DNA of 64,000 nucleotides from Daucus carota subsp. sativus (GCF_001625215.2 NC_030383.2:55914949-55978948); one strand, 5' to 3'. Numbered from the stretch's first letter, positions 13,333 through 24,551 are shown. Numbers and translations are program-made. Notes: generated by a model not told the origin, from the letters alone.

Positions 13333-14460
13333 TTTGAGTTTAGAGCGCCTATATACCTTACGTCAACAAAAGATTTAATAAATCTTTTTACACGTAGTAG
13401 GAAAATATGTTCATTTTAATCTTTTAGAGAAAATTCATATAAAAATTTTTTAAACCAAAGATAGAAACGGATATTTTAAGAAAAATGGCTATTAATAGTT
13501 TTAATTCCCTCCCACATTTAACTCTCTAACTTTATAATACTACCTCAAATGTGTGTCTAATTCGAAATTTATTATTTATAATTTAATTTTTAATATTATT
13601 TTATTATTTATTTATTTAGTATATGTGTCTTATCATATTGTTATTTTCTTTGTTTTAATAAAAAAATATATCTGATAAAATCTAAATATATTATCATAAA
13701 TATTAGAAATCATAATCTTGTACTTAATTGTGTAACATTCAATAATAATGTGTAAATCTCTATAAATAATATTTATTCCTTGAACTCATATTCAGATGTA
13801 CTTATAATTGACTTAATTGAATATTTGAGACAGTTTTGAATTTGATGACCAACTTGATATATTGACCTTATTTTAATGACTCACTTGATTATTAATCCTT
13901 ATATTATCAATTATCTTTCCGAATAAATTATAGATATCAAATATAGATAAATCAGATTATCCATTATTTATTGAAATGAATAATTCATAATAGAATTGTA
14001 TATATTTGGTTATTAATTTGAAATATAATTTTTGTATATACAAAGGTATAAACATCATGATATTCTACTTGTCATTTTTTTTTGTCTTGGGTGCGCTCTG
14101 GATTTTTTCTAGCGGGATGTTTCAATGAGTTATGAGGCCTTTTCCACGAAAAACCAGACGGTCCTAGACTAGATGAAAAATGCAGACATGTATTCCTGTG
14201 CTGATTGGTAAACAATGCTCTATACAGCTTTCTGTCGAAACAATAAACGAACATGTGACAATTGAGGACGATCTAATTTATGACTTGGCTACACCTTTAA
14301 AATCGTTTCTGGAGTTCTTAGCAAAACGACACAAGTACACTGAGAATTAATCCTAGTTGATTAGTGACCATAAAAGTTTCCCTCACCTGTATAAATGTGG
14401 ACTGGACTAAGAGGACTAATATTTCATATCCTCAGTGTCGAGGACGAGTCCATCTAAAAC
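13333..14460. other. AT-rich intergenic, no gene seen
   Basis: NOP53 upstream region followed by very AT-rich sequence leading into the receptor-kinase pseudogene. Nothing else supported. Confidence 0.5.
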
Positions 14461-14482
14461 TCTAAAACTTAGTGTGTTATAT

Positions 14483-14558
14483 TTCAACACTCATCATTTC
14501 AGGTCTATTTTGTTGTGCTATATCAACACTCATCATTTCACGTCTATTTTGTTGTGCG
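14483..14558 (+). repeat. Tandem 40-bp duplication before the LRR pseudogene start
   Basis: The block containing tcaacactcatcatttca and gtctattttgttgtgc occurs twice in a row, immediately upstream of the likely ATG at 14562. Confidence 0.8.
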
Positions 14559-15028
14559 ACCATGATTTTCCGATTCATCATTCTCTTTGTTCAGGTTTTA
14601 AGAATTTCACCTATATCTGCATATGCATTTACAGGCAATGATACTGATCAAGAAGCCTTGCTTTTCTTCAAGGCTTCAATTAAACATGACCCACTGGGTG
14701 CACTAGATTCATGGAATAATTCCCTCCACTTTTGTCAGTGGAATGGCGTTACATGCAGCACGCGACGCCAGAGAGTAACACAACTCAGCCTTACTCAACA
14801 ACAGATCGTACATTCTCTCCTTATATTGGAAATCTCTCGTTTCTAAGGCTAATTTACCTCCAGGGAAACAACATTCATGACACAATCCCGAATGAAATTG
14901 GCCGTTTGTTTCGCCTCCAGTATCTTCATTTGGAATATAATTCTTTTGATGGTGGCTTTCCAGGCAATTTGAGTCATTGTGTAGAGATCAGAAATATGAG
15001 TCTATATCACAACAATCTTTCTGGGAAT

Positions 15029-15033
15029 CTACC
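15029..15033 (+). repeat. Copia target-site duplication, left copy
   Basis: CTACC directly precedes the left LTR and recurs at 20290-20294 after the right LTR. Removing the element plus one copy restores the LRR reading frame (GNLPTEFASW). Confidence 0.95.
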
Positions 15034-15310
15034 TGAAGAAACACTTAACTATTGTGTGTTGATGCAGAGTAATGTAAGAGAAACTTGAAAAGTAGAACTC
15101 TTGTATTACTGTTCAGTATGTTTTGCTATTACATGCCCAAGAGCTACATATATAGAGTAAGTAATGTACAGAAAGTCTATGCTACATAAATAAACCGTGT
15201 GCTAGTTACTGGTACTATTCAACTGCTAAACTCCCAACTACAATTGCCACAAAAGTCTAGTATAGTTGTTAGTATCAAGTAAGGGTATGAACAGGACTTG
15301 TATTCCAACA
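15034..15310 (-). repeat. 3' LTR of the Copia element
   Basis: 277 bp. On the element strand it starts TGTTGGAATAC and ends TTCA. It appears identical to the copy at 20013-20289. Confidence 0.96.
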
Positions 15311-15322
15311 CCCCCCCTCAAA
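15311..15322 (-). other. Polypurine tract of the Copia element
   Basis: On the minus strand TTTGAGGGGGGG immediately precedes the 3' LTR. It is the expected primer for plus-strand DNA synthesis. The gag-pol stop codon TGA (15318-15320) lies inside it. Confidence 0.85.
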
Positions 15323-18300
15323 CTGAAGATGGTTGCAAAATCAGCTTGAGTTTGGAAACAAAATTACGAAAATTGCCGGGAGGATGATTTTTCGTGAATA
15401 AATCTGCAGTATTATCAGCACTGGAGACACCACATAGACGAACTGTGCCTTTTGCAACTTGTTGACGAGTGAAATGACAATCAATTTCTATATGCTTAGT
15501 GCGCTCGTGAAATACATCATTGTGAGCAATGTCAATAGCACTTTTACTGTCGCAGTAAATAGAAGTGGCCGGAGAATGAGTTACACTCATATCTTCAAGC
15601 AACCATCGTAGCCAAATTAGTTCCTGTGTAGTGTCGGCAAGAGCCCGATATTCTGACTCGGCACTTGATCGAGAAGAAAGAGATTGTTTCTTACTGCGCC
15701 AGGAGATAAGAGAGTCACCGAGAAAGAAACAAAATCCTGTAGTAGAGCATCTTGTAGTAGGATCGCCGCCCCAATCAGCATCCGAGTAGGCATGCAACTC
15801 AAGAGAAGAGTCAAATGAATAGTGTAATCCATGAAATATACTGCCTTTGACATAACGAAGTATGTGAAGAACAGCTGAAAAGTGAGGAGTGCGAGGAGCT
15901 GTCATGAACTGACTTACAATGTGCACGGCATGAGCAATATCTGGGCGAGTTACAGTGAGATAAATTAAACTCCCAACCAATTGGCGATACAATGTAGGAT
16001 TGGAAAGCAATTCACCATCTTCTGCGTTAAGTTTAACCTCATATTCCAAAGGAGTAGAGGCAATCTTGGTGTCACTGATTCCAGATTTTAGTAAAAGATC
16101 GGAAGCATATTTTACTTGTGAAAGAGTGTAGCCAGTAGGGACAGAAGAAACCTCAAGACCCAAGAAGTAGCTTAGTGAACCAAGATCCTTCATTTCAAAT
16201 TGCTGGCTGAGAAATTGTTTAAGTTCAGAAATGCCTTTGACGTCATCTCCAGTAATGATCATGTCATCGACATATAGAAGAAGTAAAACAATTCCTCGTT
16301 CAGACCTTCGTATGAAAAGAGCATGATCATATGGGCTTGAAGAAAATCCCAATTGTTGAACTATTTTGCTGAATTTTTCAAACCAAGCTCGAGGTGCTTG
16401 TTTAAGACCATAAAGAGCCTTGTTAAGTTTGAACACTTGATTTGAAGAGTGCAAGAAACCTGGAGGAGGTTTGAGATAAACTTCCTCGTGAAGGTCTCCA
16501 TTGAGAAAGGCATTCTTGACATCCATTTGCCACATATCCCAGTGTTTTGATGCTCCAACAGCTAGTAGACTTCGAACAGATGTGAGACGAGCAACTGGTG
16601 CGAAAGTTTCCTCATAATCAATGCCATACTCTTGAGTAAAGCCTCTAGCAACTAGACGAGCTTTATATCTTTCAATAGAACCATCAGATTTTGTTTTAAT
16701 TTTGTAGATCCACCGACAACCCACTGCTGTTTTACCAGGAGGTAAAGTAACAAGATCCCAAGTATGAGTGCGGTCTAATGCCTGAAGTTCTTCTGCCATT
16801 GCTTTCTGCCAAAGAGGGTTAACACTTGCCTCTCTATATGTTTGAGGCTCATGTAATGCTTGAATAGCAGAATAAACATGATAATCAGTAAGTCGAATTG
16901 GAGGCTTTCTTACCCGAGTAGAGCGATGAACAGACTCATCTCGTAGAGTGATAGGCTCAGTGTTAGAATCCTCAGATTGGACTTCTGTTGAAGGAACATT
17001 GGTAGTTGGAGATGGCTGAGTGAGCTCAGGTGGAGAATCTGCTGAAAATATATTAGTAGAAGATGATGGACATTCTATATTTTCATCAGCGGGGTGTAGA
17101 TCAACAAAAGGATCTGTAAAGTGGGCAATACTAGTCGACGTGTCAATTTTAAATCCTGACATAGATGAAAACATTTTGTGTTCCCAAAATGTCACATTAC
17201 GAGAGACACGAAGACGTTGAGAGATAGGATCCCAACAGCGATATCCCTTTTGACCACTACCATAACCAATAAAACAACAAAGACGGGCACGTGGCTCTAG
17301 TTTTGTTCTTTCATGGGGAGGAAGAAGAACAAAGCAGGCAGAACCAAAAACCTTAAGAGAATCATATGACGGAGGTTCCTCATATAATTTTTCATAAGGT
17401 GACACATTATCTATAACGGGAGAAGGAATCATGTTTATTGTGTAAACAGCAGTTAATGCAGCTTCTCCCCAAAATAATTCTGGACAAGAAGAAGAAATGA
17501 GAAGAGCTCGAACTGTATCAAGAATGTGCCTATGTTTACGTTCAGCACGACCATTTTGTTGTGATGTGTAAGGACAAGAGCTTTGTGCAAGAGTACCATA
17601 AGATGCCAAAAATTTGGTAAGTTCTGAGTCTTTATATTCTTTGGCATTATCGGCACGAAAAAGCTTGATTTTCTTTTTGAATTGAGTTTCAATCATAGTG
17701 GCAAAATTTTTATACGTTTCTCCTAATTCTGATCGATTTTTCAAAATATATATCCAAGTATAACGAGAAAAATCATCAACAAATATCACATAATATCTGG
17801 ACCCTCCCATAGTAGGAGTGGGCGAGGGACCCCAAATATCAGAATGTATAAGATCAAAAGTGGCTGATGATTTTTTATAATGAATAGGAAATGGAAGTAC
17901 ATGTTGTTTTGCCAGCTTACATGAAACGCAATCAACAGTGTCCGCATTAACACTACCTAAATGACCACTGGAAACTAGATTACGTAAACGAGAAGGTGAA
18001 GGATGACCTAACCGGGAATGCCATATGCTAGTTGTAGCGGAAACAGAATCAACAAGATGAGTGGATGATGATTTTGGTGTAGGAAGATGAAGGGAAGTGA
18101 GCTCAAACAACCGTCCGCATCTACGTCCTGTCCCAAAAGTTTGTCCTGTCTGAGGATCCTGTACATGACAACCAGAAGAGGTAAAGATAATATTAAGACC
18201 AAGATCACATAACTGACCGATGGAAATGAGATTAAGTGAGAGATTGGGAACAAAATATGTATTGGAAAGATGAAGATCTTCTGTGCATACAGTTCCAACA

Positions 18301-19475
18301 TGTGTCACTTTCATTGTAGAGCCATCGGCAGTTTGAATATTTGGAAGACATGAATTCTGTATTTTTGTGGTAAATATGGATGAATCATTTGTCATGTGAT
18401 TGCAACATGCAGAATCAAAATACCAAGATGTACCTGAAGTGACAGAAAATGCAGTGGAGGGAGAGCTGGCTTTAGATAAAACCTGTTTGAGCAAGGATTC
18501 TAGCTCGCTGGTAGATGTGGTTGAAGCACTTTCCAACGCAGATTCAGATGTTGCAGCAGCGGAAGACCGATTAAATTTGTTTGAAGGAAAAGATGACTTT
18601 TTCTTGCAAAACTGTATAGAGTAATGACCCTTTTGGTGGCAATGTTGGCATGTATGATTCCGAAGTGCTACACAATCCTTGGTGACATGTCCATTTTGAC
18701 GACAGAACCTGCAAATTGGTTTGTCTAAAGTTTGCATCGAAGGTACTGCTAGGACAGTTTCACTTACTGTATTAAGTTTGCCAATACCAAGTCGAGTTTC
18801 CTCAGAAATGAGTTCAGCGACAGAACTTTCCAAAGAGGGTAGTGGAACTCTATGAAGAAGAGCAGCTCTAACTGGTTCGAAATCCTGAGTGAGAGCCATC
18901 AAAAACTGAATGAGTCGTTGCTGGTCACGATATGCGTGATAAAGTGTAGCATCTTCCGTATGTAACCACTTTGGTTCAGATAACGTTAGTTGATCCCAAA
19001 GTGATTGTATTTGAGAAAGAAAATCTGCAACTGGTTGACCGAGCTCTTGTTTTTGCTTACTTAGTGAACACATAATCTGATATTGGTGAGAAAGATCAGA
19101 TGTAGTGTACCGAGATGCCAATAAATCCCAAATTTCTTTTGCGGTGTCATAGTTTCCAAATTGCAAATTGATTTTAGAAACTGAAGAATTTCTAAAAAAT
19201 GTGATAGCTTGATGATTTTTGACATCCCATTCTTCAATGCGATCCTTGAATTTAGAGTCAGCTTCATCCTTTTCTTTCGTCGGAATAGTGAAATCCCCGT
19301 TAACATACCGCCAAAGTCTTTTTCCTTTGAGAAAACTGCGCATAGCTTGAGACCAAGTTATATAGTTCGAGCCATTTAAAATTGTTTGAATCGGTGAACT
19401 ATTCTCTTTTTCCATTGAAAATAAGTGTAGGGATCCCAATGCTAGACTTGAAAATTTGGGTGTAATAAAAGGCAA
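15318..19475 (-). CDS. Copia gag-pol polyprotein, intact
   Basis: A single 1385-residue frame without stops. In order: a Gag-like region from about residue 30 (NGSNYITWSQAM), two zinc knuckles near residues 254-290 (CRFCRQNGHVTKDC is canonical; the second, CQHCHQKGHYSIQFC, has one extra residue before its last Cys), an aspartic protease site near 352 (WYFDSACCNH), a GAG-pre-integrase HHCC domain (WHSRLGHP...CVSCKLAK), an integrase core with the acidic residues in HSDIWG, FRADNAKEY and NGRAERKHR, reverse transcriptase with YVDDM, and RNase H (YSDADWGG, SSAESEYRAL, YCDSKSAI). This is the Copia order, with integrase before reverse transcriptase. A second in-frame Met about 20 codons in (MEKENSSP) is an alternative start. 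All catalytic motifs seem kept, so the element may be autonomous; activity is inferred. Confidence 0.96.
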   Translation of the reverse strand: MPFITPKFSSLALGSLHLFSMEKENSSPIQTILNGSNYITWSQAMRSFLKGKRLWRYVNGDFTIPTKEKDEADSKFKDRIEEWDVKNHQAITFFRNSSVSKINLQFGNYDTAKEIWDLLASRYTTSDLSHQYQIMCSLSKQKQELGQPVADFLSQIQSLWDQLTLSEPKWLHTEDATLYHAYRDQQRLIQFLMALTQDFEPVRAALLHRVPLPSLESSVAELISEETRLGIGKLNTVSETVLAVPSMQTLDKPICRFCRQNGHVTKDCVALRNHTCQHCHQKGHYSIQFCKKKSSFPSNKFNRSSAAATSESALESASTTSTSELESLLKQVLSKASSPSTAFSVTSGTSWYFDSACCNHMTNDSSIFTTKIQNSCLPNIQTADGSTMKVTHVGTVCTEDLHLSNTYFVPNLSLNLISIGQLCDLGLNIIFTSSGCHVQDPQTGQTFGTGRRCGRLFELTSLHLPTPKSSSTHLVDSVSATTSIWHSRLGHPSPSRLRNLVSSGHLGSVNADTVDCVSCKLAKQHVLPFPIHYKKSSATFDLIHSDIWGPSPTPTMGGSRYYVIFVDDFSRYTWIYILKNRSELGETYKNFATMIETQFKKKIKLFRADNAKEYKDSELTKFLASYGTLAQSSCPYTSQQNGRAERKHRHILDTVRALLISSSCPELFWGEAALTAVYTINMIPSPVIDNVSPYEKLYEEPPSYDSLKVFGSACFVLLPPHERTKLEPRARLCCFIGYGSGQKGYRCWDPISQRLRVSRNVTFWEHKMFSSMSGFKIDTSTSIAHFTDPFVDLHPADENIECPSSSTNIFSADSPPELTQPSPTTNVPSTEVQSEDSNTEPITLRDESVHRSTRVRKPPIRLTDYHVYSAIQALHEPQTYREASVNPLWQKAMAEELQALDRTHTWDLVTLPPGKTAVGCRWIYKIKTKSDGSIERYKARLVARGFTQEYGIDYEETFAPVARLTSVRSLLAVGASKHWDMWQMDVKNAFLNGDLHEEVYLKPPPGFLHSSNQVFKLNKALYGLKQAPRAWFEKFSKIVQQLGFSSSPYDHALFIRRSERGIVLLLLYVDDMIITGDDVKGISELKQFLSQQFEMKDLGSLSYFLGLEVSSVPTGYTLSQVKYASDLLLKSGISDTKIASTPLEYEVKLNAEDGELLSNPTLYRQLVGSLIYLTVTRPDIAHAVHIVSQFMTAPRTPHFSAVLHILRYVKGSIFHGLHYSFDSSLELHAYSDADWGGDPTTRCSTTGFCFFLGDSLISWRSKKQSLSSRSSAESEYRALADTTQELIWLRWLLEDMSVTHSPATSIYCDSKSAIDIAHNDVFHERTKHIEIDCHFTRQQVAKGTVRLCGVSSADNTADLFTKNHPPGNFRNFVSKLKLILQPSSV

Positions 19476-20000
19476 GCGGCTGATTTGAAAGTTTGCAAAG
19501 GGGAAAGGTTTAAGATATAAGGGATGGTAAAGTTGGGGTACTAAACTGATATTTAGTTAATAAAAACAAAAATAAAAGAAGACAGCAGACATACGCAGGG
19601 TTAGATGTAGAAATGTATTCTGCCTAAGAGATATATATCTCTGTGACTCTGTGTATGAAATATTCTGTGAGCTTCTTCTTCTTTCTTCTGTCTAAGGGTT
19701 GTCGGTGATTGAAAGGTTGTGTAACTGGCCAGACATGTGATATTTGTTGAACAGCTTTGTTGGCTCGCGACTGAGTTTGGCGAGTCACTGAGTCGACTAG
19801 GAGCGTGTTTGCACAGATGGATGGGTATAATGAGTAGAGTTTTATGGTGCAGCGAAATGGTGTATGACAGTATAGTGCGTGCAGCTTGCTTGTGCACGTC
19901 AACTGTTTGTGTAAATGATGGAAAGAGATTGTTTTACCGGAAACAATGGCTGTGTCACTGGAAACGATGGCTGTAAAGCGTGGAGGTAAGGAGCTTTAAA

Positions 20001-20012
20001 GCTCTGATACCA
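20001..20012 (-). other. Primer binding site of the Copia element
   Basis: TGGTATCAGAGC on the minus strand, immediately inside the 5' LTR, complementary to the 3' end of plant initiator tRNA-Met. Confidence 0.93.
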
Positions 20013-20289
20013 TGAAGAAACACTTAACTATTGTGTGTTGATGCAGAGTAATGTAAGAGAAACTTGAAAAGTAGAACTCTTGTATTACTGTTCAGTATGT
20101 TTTGCTATTACATGCCCAAGAGCTACATATATAGAGTAAGTAATGTACAGAAAGTCTATGCTACATAAATAAACCGTGTGCTAGTTACTGGTACTATTCA
20201 ACTGCTAAACTCCCAACTACAATTGCCACAAAAGTCTAGTATAGTTGTTAGTATCAAGTAAGGGTATGAACAGGACTTGTATTCCAACA
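20013..20289 (-). repeat. 5' LTR of the Copia element
   Basis: 277 bp, apparently identical to the LTR at 15034-15310. It would carry the element promoter. Confidence 0.96.
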
Positions 20290-20294
20290 CTACC
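20290..20294 (+). repeat. Copia target-site duplication, right copy
   Basis: CTACC, matching 15029-15033. Confidence 0.95.
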
Positions 20295-21056
20295 CACTGA
20301 GTTTGCCAGTTGGGTAAAGCTTCATCTTTTTAATCTTGCAGACAATCATTTCACTGCATCAATCCCACCTTCAATAGGGAATACATCATCTCTTCGTGTT
20401 ATATCTCTAGGAAGTAACAATCTAGTAGGAGACATACCTTTGGAAATGGCTCATCTCACAAAACTACAGTATAAACAATTTAAGGGGTATGGTTCCGCCT
20501 TCACTTTACAACAGTTCATCCATGATTGGTCTTGGTCTAAACGATAACTTGTTAAAAGGCATGCTTCCATCAGATTTCGGCTCAACCCTTCCCAAGCTGG
20601 AAATGTTCTATGCTGCAAATAACACTTTTACAGGCCCAATTCCACCGTCATTAGCTAATGCCGCCAAGATAACTGCCTTTGAAATCCAGGGAAACAGTAT
20701 TACTAGGCCTATACCAAACCATTTTGGGAGCCTCGCTAATCTTCGAGTGCTAGGCCTGGGTGATAATCCACTTGGTGACAATGTGCATCCTAATGATTGG
20801 AGCTTTTTCAATTCTTTGGTTAATTGTACTAATCTAAAAGCGCTCCGATTATTCAACATGGGTTTAAGAGGGGAGCTCCCAAATTCCATTGTAAATCTCT
20901 CCACCACCATGGATGAGCTGTATCTGAATGAAAACCAGATATCTGGAAGCATACCTCGTGAAATTGGAAAACTTGTGAACTTGGCAATACTATCTTTGGC
21001 TTACAATAACTTAACAGGTAACATACCGGAATCAGTTGGAGAGCTATCAAAGTTGG

Positions 21057-21945
21057 CAACAGGGCCGGCTCAAAACATTTCGCGGCCTTAGGCAAAAATA
21101 AAAATGAAGCCTTGATTATATTGATGAAAATATTGATATATCATTTAAATATTACAAAATAATATTACCAAATAAATACAAGTATATATATAATTGAAAT
21201 CAAATCATTATTTAGTATATGATAGAACATTAGGTCTTTTCTTCATGATATTTTTTTTGGGACGGAAGTCATCTCAAAATATTTTTTTTATGAGCAACCA
21301 ATACATTGGTATTTTTATTATAAAAATATAAAGTATATGAATGGTTTAATACGAAGATACTTATTATTTTTAGATAAATAAAATATCTTTCAATAATAGA
21401 TATTCTAAATTTAATATTAATAATTTACATGATTTTAATCTATTCTTTATTTCTAAATAATTTAATAATATTTGGAAAATTTAATGTACAATAGTGTACT
21501 ATTAAAACCAAAAGTTAGAAAGTAAAAAATTATAAAAAAAAAGTTAGAAATCAAAAGAATTCAAATAAAAATGAATTGATATATACATATAAATAACGTT
21601 CAATATCTCATTTTATGATAATTGTGGCCTCTTTTTTGACAACTACAACTTGTATTTAGATTAAATTTTCGAGAACATAATCATTAATTGACATTTATTA
21701 TGTTATAGATATAAGTAGAAAAATTGTTATTCGAGTGAAAAAAAAATACAACTAACTATATTTATTTATTTCTTATAAAAACAAAAGTATAAATTATTAT
21801 TTATATCACAATCCTTTACCGGATCTATACATTAATTTTCAACTTTCAATTTTTGCACATATAGATATATCTATTAGTATTATATATTTTTTGGGGCCTC
21901 AAAAATCTGGGGGCCTTAGGCGATCGCCTAAATGGCCGGCCCTGA
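21057..21945. mobile_element. hAT-like non-autonomous element in the LRR pseudogene
   Basis: About 889 bp of AT-rich non-coding sequence is bounded by CAGGGCCGGC and its inverse GCCGGCCCTG. Near the ends lie ggccttagg and ggccttaggcgatcgcc. It interrupts LRR codons: GAG CTA TCA AAG TTG G is followed 3' of the element by GT TTG CTA GAT. The flanks AAAGTTGG (21049-21056) and TAAGTTGG (21946-21953) make an 8-bp target duplication with one mismatch, as expected of hAT elements. No transposase is encoded. Confidence 0.85.
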
Positions 21946-23183
21946 TAAGTTGGGTTTGCTAGATTTGTATCATAACAACATTTCAGGGGTAATTCCGGCT
22001 TTCATTAGCAACATTACTCGGTTAGTTAGATATCAATTTTGGCTGTAATATACTCCAAGGAAGCATACCTCCTCAACTCTTTAACATCACAACTTTACAG
22101 AAACTGAATCTTTCAAACAATAAGCTTAGAGGTGTAATACCCGCGGAAATTTTGCGTTCTTCCCAATGTTTTCACCTTTATTTGTCCATAAATCTATTCA
22201 CAGGATCCTTACCTTCTTCTATTGGAAGTTTGAAACATTTGGTTATTTTATCTCTTTCTTACAACAAATTTACAGGAGATATACCACCAACTCTTGGTGG
22301 TTGTGTGATGTTGGAGGGACTATATCTAGAAGGAAACCTTTTACAAGGTAGTATTCCATCTTCTTTCGAAGTTTTAAGAAGTCTTGCATTTGTAGATATG
22401 TCGAACAATAATATCTCCGGCAGTATTCCAAGCTTTTTTGATGAGTTTCATCTAATTATATTCCTTGACTTGTCGCACAACAAGTTTGAAGGTGAAGTGT
22501 CAAAACAAGGTATCTTTTCAAATTTTAGTGCTTTTTCGATCATTGAAAATTCAGAGCTTTGTGGAGGTATTGAAGCATTGCATTTGCCTGCTTGTCCCGT
22601 AAAAGTCTTGAGGAATAAGAAAAAAGCATTTGTCCTGAGAAAAATACTAATTCCAGTTCTTCCACTCCTTGCTATGTTGTTAGCATGTCTTGCCTTAATT
22701 TTATATCGACGTCAAAAGTCCAGAAAGTTGAATGAACCTGTCCCACTAATGGAGGACAACCAATATCTCAAACTTTCATACCAAGACCTTTTACAGGCTT
22801 AAAAAGAGTTTGAACAATAAATTATAAAATTATATTATATATATTTTGAAATGTGTGTCTTGCAATAAAATAAATATAATGAAATACTCCTCTGTCCCCC
22901 TAGATTCTTGGGGGACGAGACTCCTTAAAAACATAGTCTGATAAATTAGATTTCAAATTTTTTTCTTCTAAAGTTTAAATTTTTGTAAAGAAAAAAAAAT
23001 CTTAAGAATAAGTAATGAAAGTATATTTTATAAGTATGTTGAAATGCGTGTTAAGCAGTTAAAAAAATTGTAAAAAATTGAGAGCGACGAAAGAGTAAAA
23101 GAGATAAATAAAGGATTTATTTGTAAGTAATCCGAAATGTACACTTCCTTCCCGATCATTTCTTAAAGAATGATTTACATGAA

Positions 23184-23854
23184 GGGTTAATACGCAAAAA
23201 GATCACTGAACTCATGACCAACTTGCAATTGGGTCATTGAACTCAAAAAGTTTGCAAACGGAATACACAATAAAAATTTTACTTGCAGTCAACTCACTGA
23301 ACTAATAAAAACTTGAATTTAGGTCACTGTGCTGTTAAGTATGAGTTGACTTTAACGAAATCCGTTAAAAAAATATTATAAAAATTCGATTTTCTCAAAA
23401 AATTCTGAAAATTTAAAATAAGTCTGAAAATTTTGAAAAAACTTTTAAAAATATGGAATGTTTTTAAAATAAAAGAAAAATATAAAAACTTCGAAAAAAG
23501 TCTAAAATTTTTGGGGAAAAAATAAAAAATCGAAAAAAATCTGGAAATTCACAAAATATACCTAAATTTTTGAAGTCAAAAAAATTTCAGTCTTTTCTCC
23601 AAATTTCCAGATTTTTTCGAAGTTTTAAATTTTCAATCGAGTTTTTAAAAAATCGAATTTTTATATTGTTTTAACGGATTCTATTAAAATTAACTAATAC
23701 TTAACGGCGCAGTGACCTAAATGCAAATTTTTATTAGTTCAGTGAGTTGACTGCAAGTTAAATCTATTTCTGTGATCCGTTTGCAAACTTTTTCAGTTCA
23801 GCGACCCAAGTGCAAGTTGGTCATGAGTTCGGTGATCTTTTTGCCTATTAACCC
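23184..23854. mobile_element. MULE-type foldback MITE with long terminal inverted repeats
   Basis: Begins GGGTTAATACGCAAAAAGATC and ends with the inverse ...GATCTTTTTGCCTATTAACCC. The imperfect inverted repeats exceed 100 bp and enclose AT-rich sequence. The flanks TTTACATGA(A) (23174-23183) and TTTACATAA(A) (23855-23864) form a 9-10 bp target duplication, typical of Mutator-like elements. The sister repeat at 30706 has an uninterrupted TTTACATAAA, the empty site. No coding capacity. Confidence 0.9.
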
Positions 23855-24398
23855 TTTACATAAATTAGTGGAAAAGAGGAAGAAAAGTGCGCGAAGTGCT
23901 AGGATCCAGTGATTTTTAATGTATAAAAGGAAGATAATGCATTAAAATAGTGTGAAAAAGGAAGAAAATTGAGAAAGTTGTGGGATCCATTGGCTATTTC
24001 TGATAAATTTTGAAATGTAAAGAATTGAATGGGACATCAAAAAAAAAGTTTAAAAAAATGACTGGGATATACTCACTCTTGAAATGTAAAGAATTGGATG
24101 GGATATCCCAAAAAAAAGTTTAAAAAAATGACTGGGATATACTCACTCCGTTCTCCTCAATGTAAACATTGAGTTTACATTGACGGGGGCATGAAGACTA
24201 AGAAAAAATGTAATTTATTAGATAAAAGTAGGAAAAGTAAGTAAAGTGGTGGGACCGGTCAATGATTAATGTATAAAGTAAATATAAAGTTGAGATAGTG
24301 GGTGAAGTAGATGATGTGATTGAATTTTATATAATAAAATGTTACTATTTTTGGTATGTAAAAGGATGAGAGGGACCGTCCAAATAAATAAGAATTTG

Positions 24399-24535
24399 TG
24401 TAATATTACCGTAACAGGTAGAATATGCCTGGTGTCTCTCCAGCAAGCCAGAAAGAGGTTGCGACTCGCCAAAGGCAACCCTGAAAAAGTGCAGTATGGT
24501 AACCCCATTCAGGTCTGCCATGTAGCATTGCATTT
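24399..24535 (-). pseudogene. Papain-like protease active-site fragment, copy 1 (tentative)
   Basis: The minus strand carries a decayed copy of the block seen best at 51844-52031. It includes the pieces ADLNGV and ATSFWLAGETP in different frames and is followed by a GT splice-donor-like site. Family assignment rests on weak similarity of the intact copy to the Cys active-site region. Confidence 0.3.
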
Positions 24536-24551
24536 TTTTCTCTAGAGGATG

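Larger units (their letters stand above)
15034..20289 (-). mobile_element. Complete Ty1/copia LTR retrotransposon (5256 bp)
   Basis: A full element on the minus strand: two 277-bp LTRs (15034-15310 and 20013-20289), TG...CA ends, a 5-bp target duplication (CTACC), a primer binding site TGGTATCAGAGC (20001-20012) matching initiator tRNA-Met, a G-rich polypurine tract beside the 3' LTR, and one uninterrupted 1385-codon gag-pol frame. By eye the two LTRs show no difference, which indicates a very recent insertion. It lies inside an LRR kinase gene that carries other lesions, so it did not necessarily kill that gene. Confidence 0.97.
14562..22800 (+). pseudogene. LRR receptor-like kinase pseudogene (subfamily XII type), kinase domain missing
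   Basis: Three pieces (14562-15028, 20290-21056, 21954-22800) read together as the extracellular part of an LRR receptor kinase of the EFR/At3g47570 group. Piece 1 holds a signal peptide from MIFRFII, the N-terminal cap (DQEALLFFKASI, FCQWNGVTC) and the first repeats. Pieces 2 and 3 hold further LRRs (for example LPSDFGSTLPKLE and GSIPREIGKLVNL). Piece 3 ends with the C-terminal cap, a membrane helix (VLPLLAMLLACLALIL) and LSYQDLLQA, exactly where the kinase should begin. Frameshifts occur near 14810, 20470 and 22026. A Copia element splits pieces 1 and 2, and a hAT-like element splits pieces 2 and 3. At 22801 the sequence switches abruptly to a repeat module also found at 30329. No kinase motifs are found elsewhere in the window. 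The gene cannot make a receptor. Confidence 0.92.

Noticed and set aside
17020..18624. Antisense frames inside the Copia polyprotein
   Set aside because: They are shadows of a strongly supported coding strand.
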